Of a stretch of 64,000 nt of DNA, positions 56,986-64,000 are shown in pieces. Position 1 is the first letter of the stretch. Each line of letters begins with the position of its first letter. Position numbers and translations under genes: made by a program. The stretch is from Rhizobium anhuiense (GTDB lineage Bacteria > Pseudomonadota > Alphaproteobacteria > Rhizobiales > Rhizobiaceae): the NCBI RefSeq assembly GCF_003985145.1, contig NZ_ML133532.1, forward strand, positions 124,001 through 188,000. The letters are read 5' to 3'. Below the pieces are notes generated by a model. It was not told the DNA's origin, did not search any database, and saw nothing but the letters and a program-made list of their open reading frames with translations.

Positions 56986-57881
56986 GTCGCAGTTCCTTCG
57001 GTCTTGGGGCGCAGAAAGGCAGTCAAGTTGCGTCCGAACCCAACCTCGGCGAGTGCGCTGTAGAACCGGTTGGCGGCCTCCGGGCCGGCGGCACCCACAA
57101 TTGCCTCGAGCTTCAGGCGCGCGCGATGGGCGTCCCGCCCCAAAGCGGGATTTGCAACGTAGTTCGACCCCGGATGGGCGAGAAAGAAATCTATGGGGAA
57201 GTCACCGATGATCGCCAAGGTGTCCCAGCCCGTCGCTTTGGCAGTGATCTTCAGGCTGTCGGCAGTGAAGTAGGACATATGGTCAGGAATCGCAATCCAA
57301 AAGCGCCTATCTATGTCACCGTTCGACAACAGAGTCTCATGATACGCGTTACCGTCATTAGGCACTGTTACCACCAGAAGGCCGCCGGGTTCCACGAGCA
57401 GCCGTAGGGCTTCCATGAGCCCAATGGGATCGAGTACATGCTCCAGCACGTTACCGAGCCAAACAAGATCGTAGGTGGTGTTTGCTGCGATGTGGGCCTG
57501 GAGCAGTGCGAAAATATCTCCTTGTTCCACCCGGTCGGCCATTTCCCGGTTCATATTTTCGACACCGACGGCGCTGAAGTCAATGCCGGCAACCGTCCAC
57601 CCTCTTGAGGCAAATTCAGCCATCACGAAGCCTTCGCCGCAACCGACATCAAGGAGGCGACCACGCCGGCTATCCCCGAGGATACTCTGCGCCTTTGCGG
57701 CACGCTGTGTAATTCTAAGGCGAATGGCGTGCAGTTCTTCTGGCAGGTATTCGCGACGATAACTGCTGCGCTCGGTCTGATAATAGGTCTCGGTGTAGTA
57801 GGCAGCGAGCGCCTCCGGGGAGGGGCGGTCAACAACTTCGAGAAAGCCGAAGGGATGACGACGAAGTCGGGGGTCAGTCAT
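56982..57881 (-). CDS. Class I SAM-dependent methyltransferase
   Basis: 299 residues. Motif I LLDVGCGEGFVMAEF near residue 94, motif II IDFSAVGVENM, post II YDLVWLGNVLEHVLDPIGLM, and GGLLVVTVPNDGNAYHE: a Methyltransf_23/UbiG-like fold. A first 60 residues (FLEVVDRPSPEALAAYYTET) resemble methyltransferases of polysaccharide clusters. Four-base overlaps on both sides place it in the pse run. Acceptor unknown. Confidence 0.85.
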   Translation of the reverse strand: MTDPRLRRHPFGFLEVVDRPSPEALAAYYTETYYQTERSSYRREYLPEELHAIRLRITQRAAKAQSILGDSRRGRLLDVGCGEGFVMAEFASRGWTVAGIDFSAVGVENMNREMADRVEQGDIFALLQAHIAANTTYDLVWLGNVLEHVLDPIGLMEALRLLVEPGGLLVVTVPNDGNAYHETLLSNGDIDRRFWIAIPDHMSYFTADSLKITAKATGWDTLAIIGDFPIDFFLAHPGSNYVANPALGRDAHRARLKLEAIVGAAGPEAANRFYSALAEVGFGRNLTAFLRPKTEGTAT

Positions 57882-58579
57882 CCGAAGAGCCTTTCGTGTT
57901 TATATTCGGCAATCGTCCAATCTTCCTCGGTGTCGATATCCTGCATGCGGTCCGCCGGTACCACGATCGACCCGGTGTTCGTGCCCATAAGCACCTGAGT
58001 GCGCAGGAAGGCTGCAGTTCGGAACCAATACCACTGTCCCACATCATGGTAAGCCGCCGGCAAATCCTGACTCCGGGAATTGAGGTTCTCTGGGAAGTTC
58101 AAAAGCACCCTTCCCGCCGCGTCCCGCGCCAGCGATCGCCAAATCGGATAGGAAAAGGCTGCGATCGGCATCATGACGTCGAAATCGCTGTCCTCGAGGC
58201 GTGCCCGTCCGTTGGCCAGGTCTCTGCCCTGTACAAACGGCGCGGTCGGATAAAGACAGCAACCCAGTGTGTAGTTGTGCCCAATTTTGCTGAGTTGTTC
58301 GAGTACCTCTGCAAGGACGTCGGCGGTAGTTGCGTAGTCGTTGGACGTACGAGCCGACCGTAGGAAGGGCACTTCAGCTCCCGCCGCGCGGGCCACATCC
58401 GCGATTTCGTCATCGTCGGTCGAAACAAGGACCGAGTCGAAAGCGCCGGACATCAATGCAGCCTCAACCGACCACAGCAGCATCGGGCGACCGCGGAAAG
58501 GGCGAATATTCTTCCGAGGAATGCGCTTGCTGCCGCCGCGGGCCGGAATGATGCAGACGGCGTTCGACCCTCCGTTCAA
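57878..58579 (-). CDS. pseF: CMP-nonulosonate cytidylyltransferase (PseF/NeuA-like)
   Basis: Activates a sialic-acid-like sugar with CTP. 233 residues with the family start CIIPARGGSKRIPRKNIRPF, CCLYPTAPFVQG near 105, and C-terminal QDIDTEEDWTIAEY. PseF-type more than NeuA by length and DIDTEEDW. Starts at TTG 58579, overlapping the synthase stop as TTGA. Coupling with PseI is strong. Confidence 0.87.
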   Translation of the reverse strand: MNGGSNAVCIIPARGGSKRIPRKNIRPFRGRPMLLWSVEAALMSGAFDSVLVSTDDDEIADVARAAGAEVPFLRSARTSNDYATTADVLAEVLEQLSKIGHNYTLGCCLYPTAPFVQGRDLANGRARLEDSDFDVMMPIAAFSYPIWRSLARDAAGRVLLNFPENLNSRSQDLPAAYHDVGQWYWFRTAAFLRTQVLMGTNTGSIVVPADRMQDIDTEEDWTIAEYKHERLFG

Positions 58580-59658
58580 GCCTCGAACCCACCCTCAATC
58601 ATCGAAGCGTCAAGGGGCTCCCCGAAAGCGATGTCGCGCGCGGCACAGCGGCCGAGCAAGGCATCGAAATGCTTCGGTTTCATGCCGAAGCCAGGGCGGA
58701 TCGATCGCAGATTGACGTCGGTAAAAATTTCGCCCTTCCTGACAGGCGCGACGATATAAAGTGAGCGGCGGTTCTTGAGAACGATGGTTTCGGATGCCGT
58801 CGGTGCAAAGGCCGGCGTGCCGACGGCCACCCGGGCAATGCGCGCGGCCTGCACGAGGCTGGCCAGTTCGGCCGGCTCCAGCGAAAAGGCACTGTCCACC
58901 CCGCCCTCGGACCGATCCAGCGTGAAGTGTTTTTCGATGAAATCCGCCCCGAGTGCGATAGCAATGGCCGGAACCACCGTGCCTAGTGTGTGATCCGACA
59001 AGCCGGCAACAACCTCGAACCGGCGGGCGATCTCTCCGATGGTGGCCAAGTTGGCTTCTTCGGGTGGCGCGGGATAAGCAGCGGTGCAGTGTAGCACCAC
59101 AAGCTCTTCAGCTCCTGCAGAACGCGCGGCCTCCACAGCTTCGCCGATCTCTTCAAGGCTTGCCATCCCTGTGGACATGACGATCGGCTTGCCAGTCCGG
59201 GCAACACGTCTGATGAGTGGCAAATCGATCAGCTCTGGCGATGCGATCTTGTAGGCCGGGGCGCCGAGCGATTCCAGAAGATCGACTGCGGTCGCATCGA
59301 ACGGCGACGAAAACAGCGTGATCCCTACCTTGCGTGCATATTCGAAAATAGGGGCGTGCCACTCCCATGGGGTGTGCGCTTCCTCATACAGGCCATAAAG
59401 TTTGCGGCCGTCCCAAAGCCCGCCTTCGACGGTGAAACCTGGCCCATCGTGGTCTATCGTGATGGTATCGGCGCGGTAGGTCTGGATTTTCACGCCGTCG
59501 GCGCCAGCCTCTTTCGCCTTGTCGATGATGCGATAGGCACGCTCGAGATCCTGGTTATGATTGCCGGACATCTCTGCTAAAATGTAGGGAGGGTAATCGG
59601 GACCGATTGCTCTTCCGGCGATCGTAACTCTCTTTTGCTGTATGTTAGACAATTTCAC
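58576..59658 (-). CDS. pseI: Pseudaminic acid synthase-like NeuB-family enzyme
   Basis: Condenses a six-carbon amino sugar with phosphoenolpyruvate to a nonulosonic acid. 360 residues: TIM-barrel start YILAEMSGNHNQDLERAYRI, KIQTYRADTITID, SSPFDATAVDLLESLGAPAY, HFTLDRSEGGVDSAFSLEP, and a C-terminal SAF domain (RSLYIVAPVRKGEIFTDVNL). The DRSEGGVDSAFS pattern fits PseI. GTG start at 59658. PseB, C, H and G are absent from the window, so the exact sugar is not settled. Confidence 0.87.
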   Translation of the reverse strand: MKLSNIQQKRVTIAGRAIGPDYPPYILAEMSGNHNQDLERAYRIIDKAKEAGADGVKIQTYRADTITIDHDGPGFTVEGGLWDGRKLYGLYEEAHTPWEWHAPIFEYARKVGITLFSSPFDATAVDLLESLGAPAYKIASPELIDLPLIRRVARTGKPIVMSTGMASLEEIGEAVEAARSAGAEELVVLHCTAAYPAPPEEANLATIGEIARRFEVVAGLSDHTLGTVVPAIAIALGADFIEKHFTLDRSEGGVDSAFSLEPAELASLVQAARIARVAVGTPAFAPTASETIVLKNRRSLYIVAPVRKGEIFTDVNLRSIRPGFGMKPKHFDALLGRCAARDIAFGEPLDASMIEGGFEA

Positions 59659-59977
59659 CGAATTTCTCTTACGCTGCGATTACAGTGCCGCTCCATCAAT
59701 CTCAGCACTGGCGGCGGTGCACTTGTGACAAACGGGTTTGAGAGCAATACCGTCTCTTATTATCGTCAACCTATTCGCCTATGCAACCGCTATTCTTATG
59801 TCGGTGCGGCGGGCTGCCGTTCAGTTTTCGTGAGCCGTGAAAGATGCTGCGCATCGCAAAATTCTGATACTTTTTTGGTCCTGCCGATAATATGAAGCAT
59901 GGCGAGCATCATGCTTGTGCGTTCCGCAATGCAAGGGCCCGTGCAGTGACTGCTAGATTGAAGAACCAGTCGAGGAT
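59659..59977. other. Divergent gap between pseI and a glycosyltransferase
   Basis: 319 AT-richer bases without a supported frame. Holds promoters for two divergent genes. I saw no operator or repeat. Confidence 0.4.
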
Positions 59978-60898
59978 ATGCCCTTTATGATTGCTGAGTC
60001 AGCTTTGACGGATAAGTCTCGGACGGTCGCAGTTATCGTCACATATGAGCCTGATCCCGAAGCACTGTATCCGCTTATAGAGAGCGTCCGCACCCAAGTT
60101 GATGATATCTATCTGATCGATAATGGTGACGGAACGAAGCTTCCTTCGTTCGTGTACGACTTCAATATCGAGGTCACCTGTCTGGGCGAGAATTACGGTA
60201 TCGCTTACGCGCAAAATGTTGCGATCCGCCGAGCCGAGGCGCGGGGTTGTGAATACATCCTGCTGTTGGATCAAGATAGCGTGCCTGCTGCTGGAATGGT
60301 CCGGCAACTCATAACCGCTCTCGAAGGCTTGAAGGAAAGGGGGATTGCGGTAGCGGCTGTGGGGCCGAGCTATCTCGACCATCGCCAAGGCGAAACGGCG
60401 CCGTTTGTATATCGACAAGGGCTGAAGCTTAAGCGGCGTCCCAGGTCGGAGCAAGAGGAAACAAGCAGTGCCGATTTTCTGATTGCCTCAGGTTCTCTTA
60501 TTCCCGTCGCCGTCTTCAAGAGTGTTGGTCATATGGAGGAGGGGCTATTCATTGATTATGTCGATATCGAGTGGGGCCTGCGTGCCAAGGAAAAGGGTTT
60601 CGGCTTATTTGGCGTGAACGATGCCTTCATGGAACATTCGATGGGGGACGAATGGATTGATTTCAACGGCCGCAGCGTCCCGGTTCATAGCCCTTTGAGG
60701 CACTATTATGCGGTTCGCAATGCTGTCTGGCTCATCCGGCGGCCATGGATCGGCTGGGCATGGCGCTTTATATTGGCTCTGCGCATTTTCCGTCAGTTCG
60801 TCTTTTTCAGTGTGTTTGGGGTTAAGAGGTGGCACCATTCGAAGATGATGGTTCTCGGAATCTACCATGGCCTGATCGGCCGAACGGGTCGATTGTAA
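59978..60898 (+). CDS. Family 2 glycosyltransferase (rhamnosyltransferase-like)
   Basis: 306-residue GT-A enzyme: TVAVIVTYEPDPEALYPLIE, IYLIDNGDGTKLPSFV, ENYGIAYAQNVAIRRAEARG near residue 70 and LLLDQDSVPAAGMVRQL with DQD. FIDYVDIEWGLRAKEKGFGL is characteristic of the RfbF/WbbL rhamnosyltransferase group, with a C-terminal membrane-associated helix. ATG at 59978; ATG 59987 is alternative. The dTDP-rhamnose for it would come from the rml genes in this window. Confidence 0.84.
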   Translation: MPFMIAESALTDKSRTVAVIVTYEPDPEALYPLIESVRTQVDDIYLIDNGDGTKLPSFVYDFNIEVTCLGENYGIAYAQNVAIRRAEARGCEYILLLDQDSVPAAGMVRQLITALEGLKERGIAVAAVGPSYLDHRQGETAPFVYRQGLKLKRRPRSEQEETSSADFLIASGSLIPVAVFKSVGHMEEGLFIDYVDIEWGLRAKEKGFGLFGVNDAFMEHSMGDEWIDFNGRSVPVHSPLRHYYAVRNAVWLIRRPWIGWAWRFILALRIFRQFVFFSVFGVKRWHHSKMMVLGIYHGLIGRTGRL

Positions 60899-60968
60899 TC
60901 CCGTCGTCCCGCCGATCAGCGTTTTTGTCCTAGCGCATCGGAAAGCAGGATGCGTAGATTCCAAAGTG

Positions 60969-61006
60969 TCCTTTGTTGCATCCGACGGGGACGCACGGCG
61001 CTCTAA
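60969..61006 (+). repeat. Palindromic rhizobial repeat, copy 2
   Basis: TCCTTTGTTGCATCCG, a short gap, then GGACGCACGGCGCTCTAA. The final 18 bases are identical to 36173-36190 and the left part is a decayed inverted copy. Its TCTAA end supplies the stop codon of the adjacent leftward gene. Confidence 0.7.
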
Positions 61007-62718
61007 TGAGACGGAAAATACGTCTCAGTCTCGAACCAATTGAGATTGCGCTGTACCATCATCTCGTAATGAGACTGATCTTCACAGGCCCGTATCTGTT
61101 TCATGACGAATTCAAGGTCGCCTACCTGGGAATGCTCGGCATTCAAGGCGGTGTAGTCTGAAACTGGAAATTCCCGCATGATCAACGCAGGAATCCCGCG
61201 CCCGATGCCTTCCAGAAGCGCAGTCGACCCAAATGAGACCGTTGCGAATATCATATTCGGCAAATCCAGTTCATTCGCGGTCTGATCGGTAAAGATAAAC
61301 TTATGTCCCGATGGAAAAGATCTCTCCATCCAGTCCGCAGGCTCCCAATAGGCCTTCGGCTTCACCAAAACGCGAAATCTGTCGGGCAAGGATCCCAACG
61401 CGCTGTAGAACCGGCGTAACGCTTGCTCCTGGCGAGCGTTGTCAAGTACGGGCATCCTGTTCAGCCGATGTGCGCCTGCGAAAACGACGACATGGACGGG
61501 CTCGTCGGCGCAATAGGGGCGCCCGCCTTGCGGTTTTGCAAGCATCAGGCTCGAATCGACGTGGATCCGCGCTGAATCCACGCAGCGCGCCCAGGCTTGC
61601 GCGGCGCTAGATGTCATCGCTGTGACACCCGCAATAGCAGCATGTTTATGAAAGGGAACGTGTCCCGCATTGGAAGAGTGAGGCCACACGTAGATCGCGC
61701 CCCCTGCTGCCGCTACTGCATGGCTTATCAGTGCAGATTCAAAAAACAGGTGGTCGGATATATGGACTTCGCGAGCCCCCGTTGCGGCAACGGCCCTGTG
61801 TGCAGTGGCCAGCGCGGCTTTTGAGGTACCGCCCACCAACTGAAAGAAACCGTGGGCGAGATCCGGAATACTTCCAGAGGGGGCAAATATTGCAAATTCC
61901 CTGCAGTCCGTCACCATCCGGAAATTCAAACTTATCTGTTGGCCATTGTCCGCCTTACCCCAGAGGAGAATATCGTCGGCGGAGTTTGAGTCTCGCGCAT
62001 TCCCGACAATGGCAGCGTTGCCAATCGAAGCTTTAATAGCGCCGGGATCGCGCATGCCGTTACCGCAGAAAATCCGCTCCACTCGTTTCGAAGGCACCCT
62101 GGCAGCAACATCCGACCGCCACCAGGCGCGGTCTGGAATGAAATTGAGATTTGATCTTCCCGAAAGGAAACGGCCGGCCAATTCCTCGGAGTCGGCGAGC
62201 AAGAACACTGCGGCGCCGCGTCGCCGGAGTTCCCGCGCCAGGACGATGGGCTCAAGCTGGCTCTGAGCCCAGTGACTCAGGCAGGTAATCTCTCCGGTGT
62301 GGATCGGGATGATAATGATCCGCTTGCCGAACTTGTCGTGAATATGCCGCGCCAGATGGCGAATCGGATAAATGACGCAAATTTCCGACCAGATTGAAAA
62401 GAGCCAAGCGGCGGAAAAGGCGGCCGCATCGCTCGGGCTATCGGGAACAAACATTCGTGTGAGACGACGGCATACGCGGGCCGCCAATTCGATGCTGATC
62501 CGGGTGCCGGAAGAAGGATTTCGCCCTCCGATCGGATAATTCGCTTCCTCTTGCAGCGCTTCCAGAAGCCTAGAGTCTAATACCTCGTATCTTTCTTTTA
62601 GAAATACCTTCGTATCGGGGCGCTTTGCTACGATAACGTCTAGATTAGAGTGGTTTCTAATGTGAATTTTACAGAGAATTTGCCTAAGTAAAGCTCTTAT
62701 GTGTCTTTTCCCAATCAT
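61003..62718 (-). CDS. Uncharacterised 571-aa protein with GT-B-like C-terminus
   Basis: 571 residues from ATG 62718 (GGAG at -6). The N-terminal 100 residues are basic and variable. The middle (WLFSIWSEICVIYPIRHLAR; IIIIPIHTGEITCLSHWAQ) alternates strands and helices. The C-terminal part (VHVVVFAGAHRLNRMPVLDN; ATVSFGSTALLEGIGRGIPA; LIMREFPVSDY) resembles the donor-binding half of GT-B transferases. It may move a nonulosonic acid or another sugar; no family is recognised with confidence. The first 120 bases are AT-rich, and the stop lies in a repeat. Confidence 0.7.
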   Translation of the reverse strand: MIGKRHIRALLRQILCKIHIRNHSNLDVIVAKRPDTKVFLKERYEVLDSRLLEALQEEANYPIGGRNPSSGTRISIELAARVCRRLTRMFVPDSPSDAAAFSAAWLFSIWSEICVIYPIRHLARHIHDKFGKRIIIIPIHTGEITCLSHWAQSQLEPIVLARELRRRGAAVFLLADSEELAGRFLSGRSNLNFIPDRAWWRSDVAARVPSKRVERIFCGNGMRDPGAIKASIGNAAIVGNARDSNSADDILLWGKADNGQQISLNFRMVTDCREFAIFAPSGSIPDLAHGFFQLVGGTSKAALATAHRAVAATGAREVHISDHLFFESALISHAVAAAGGAIYVWPHSSNAGHVPFHKHAAIAGVTAMTSSAAQAWARCVDSARIHVDSSLMLAKPQGGRPYCADEPVHVVVFAGAHRLNRMPVLDNARQEQALRRFYSALGSLPDRFRVLVKPKAYWEPADWMERSFPSGHKFIFTDQTANELDLPNMIFATVSFGSTALLEGIGRGIPALIMREFPVSDYTALNAEHSQVGDLEFVMKQIRACEDQSHYEMMVQRNLNWFETETYFPSH

Positions 62719-62985
62719 ATATACTCCGAGCTAAATTTTTTGATTCCTGTGGCCGGCAGCACGATATCATAGGGTGCTTGCGAGCCAGCCGGTATTCTCA
62801 GCTTCTTCTGCATATCGAACGTGCGCCAACCATAAGGTGCTCCGCGCGCGAGGCCGAAACCGGATCATTCCGGCGGTAAAATCCTGTGGGAAGCCCTTTT
62901 GTCAAATACCCTATTTCCAACACAGCAATTATCGATAGAAGCTAAACTCAATAACGCAGTGTTCCAAATGCCGAGAGAGAGCTAG

Positions 62986-64000
62986 ATGCTTGTATCCAAA
63001 AATTCGCTCGAACCTTCTCAGCACGTCAGAAAATCGGCCTGGCTCGAACATGCGCCTTTCGCCTTCTGGGTGATGCAGGAGTTGCGGCCTCGCACCGTGG
63101 TCGAACTCGGGACACACAACGGCTTTTCCTTCCTTTCATTCTGCCAGGCAGCCAAGGGGGGTGGGATCGGCACAAAAATCTACGCCATAGACACGTGGCA
63201 AGGGGACGAGCATGCCGGTCTCTACGAGTCTGAAGTGCACGATTCACTCCGAGCCGAATTGCTCAAGGAATATCCAGGCATCGGCACTATGGTGCGATCG
63301 ACTTTTGCCGATGCGAGGCCTCAGTTCGCCGATGGATCCGTCGATCTTCTGCATATCGATGGGCGCCATCGCTATGAGGATGTGCTGGAAGACTTTCAAA
63401 GTTGGGAAAGCGCGCTATCCGACAGAGCGGTAGTCCTGTTTCATGATACGCGAGTAGAGACCGGCGACTTCGGTGTCTGGAAGTTTTGGGCGGAGATTTC
63501 GGCCGCGCATCCGAACTTCGAGTTTCATCACGGCAATGGTCTGGGCGTCCTCGTCGTGGGCAAGAAGGCGCCGGAGGCGTTGAAGGCTCTCTGCGCTCTT
63601 ACGCCGGAAGAACAAGCCGTCAACCGCATGCTCTACTCGAGGCTGGGTCTCGTCAATTCTCTTGATCACCAGATAGACGTGGCTCGTGAGCAATTGGGGG
63701 TCATCGGGGAGCAGGCAAAGCTGCTGACGGCCGATCGCGACCGTATCGCCAATGCCTTCGAACAACATCGCCAGGCGATGGACATGATGCTGTCTTCGAC
63801 GAGCTGGAAATTGACGGCTCCGCTCCGGTTGGCGAACCGCGCCGGTGCCCGTATTCCGCAGCTCGCCAGCATGATGCAGATGTTGGCAACGAGACACGGC
63901 GGTTATGCGCGCCTTGCACAGAGATCGCTGAACATCCTGAGGCGGGATGGATTGGCAGGCGGCAAAACAGCATGGGCGCGCGCCAAGGCATTGCGTCATG
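62986..64000 (+). CDS. Methyltransferase-fold protein with helical tail, cut by the right edge
   Basis: Starts ATG 62986 (MLVSKNSLEPSQHVRK) after GAGAGAG and is still open at the window end (338 codons). A Methyltransf_24-type domain occupies about 10-190: TVVELGTHNGFSFLSFCQA, KIYAIDTWQGDEHAGLYES, DLLHIDGRHRYEDVLEDF, AVVLFHDT. A helical segment follows, then SSTSWKLTAPLRLANR near residue 270. That last motif commonly links domains in large multidomain glycosyltransferases, so a transferase domain may follow beyond the edge. Confidence 0.8.
   Translation, partial: MLVSKNSLEPSQHVRKSAWLEHAPFAFWVMQELRPRTVVELGTHNGFSFLSFCQAAKGGGIGTKIYAIDTWQGDEHAGLYESEVHDSLRAELLKEYPGIGTMVRSTFADARPQFADGSVDLLHIDGRHRYEDVLEDFQSWESALSDRAVVLFHDTRVETGDFGVWKFWAEISAAHPNFEFHHGNGLGVLVVGKKAPEALKALCALTPEEQAVNRMLYSRLGLVNSLDHQIDVAREQLGVIGEQAKLLTADRDRIANAFEQHRQAMDMMLSSTSWKLTAPLRLANRAGARIPQLASMMQMLATRHGGYARLAQRSLNILRRDGLAGGKTAWARAKALRH

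Overview
The window looks like chromosomal DNA of a Rhizobium (R. leguminosarum/R. etli type alphaproteobacterium). Gene content and order support this: GC-rich codon use, the edd-pgl-zwf block, aceA next to a ScfR-type regulator, potFGHI followed by acetoacetyl-CoA synthetase, a CbrA-like kinase beside a phasin, mmsA next to rirA next to dppABCDF, a tRNA-His with the alphaproteobacterial A73 form, and short rhizobial intergenic repeats. I saw no phage, insertion sequence or CRISPR array. The species is an inference.

Layout. 1-3.3 kb: Entner-Doudoroff and pentose phosphate entry genes (edd cut by the left edge, pgl, zwf), all on the minus strand. 3.4-7.5 kb: an amine/polyamine catabolic pair (FAD oxidoreductase plus PuuA-like glutamine synthetase) and a BaiN-type flavoprotein. 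7.6-15.2 kb: two chemoreceptors, small genes, a LysR regulator and a LuxR-type regulator. 15.3-18.5 kb: isocitrate lyase and a divergent ScfR-like regulator. 18.6-22.7 kb: putrescine ABC transporter potFGHI. 22.8-24.7 kb: AsmA-like envelope protein. 24.9-31.6 kb: acetoacetyl-CoA synthetase, CbrA-like histidine kinase and phasin, a polyhydroxybutyrate/cell-cycle themed block, then tRNA-His. 31.9-36.2 kb: small proteins, LysR plus ABM monooxygenase, methylmalonate-semialdehyde dehydrogenase and the iron regulator RirA. 36.5-42.6 kb: dipeptide ABC transporter dppABCDF and gluconokinase. 42.6-47.7 kb: DadA-like oxidase, a type III polyketide synthase coupled to an ICMT-like methyltransferase, a TPR protein and an ECF sigma/anti-sigma pair.

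47.8-64 kb is a surface polysaccharide (probably O-antigen) region. It holds rmlC-rmlB-rmlD-rmlA for dTDP-L-rhamnose, glycosyltransferases, an O-antigen ligase/polymerase-like membrane protein, and a tightly overlapped run: PseI-like nonulosonate synthase, CMP-nonulosonate synthetase, two methyltransferases, ATP-grasp enzyme and HAD phosphatase. Beyond these lie a large uncharacterised GT-B-like protein and a methyltransferase cut by the right edge. This part is the most strain-variable.

How it works together: glucose and gluconate (gntK, zwf, pgl, edd) feed the Entner-Doudoroff route; aceA, acetoacetyl-CoA synthetase and phasin handle C2/C4 and storage carbon; pot and puu-like genes take up and degrade amines; dpp brings in peptides; rirA senses iron. 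The least expected modules are the type III PKS/methyltransferase pair and the nonulosonic acid methylation/ATP-grasp cluster. Regulatory sites visible in the sequence include an IRO-type box before rirA, twin TGC-N3-GCA sites before phaP, tandem TTTGTAAA repeats before the ScfR-like gene, and three GAAAATTTC boxes before dppA.
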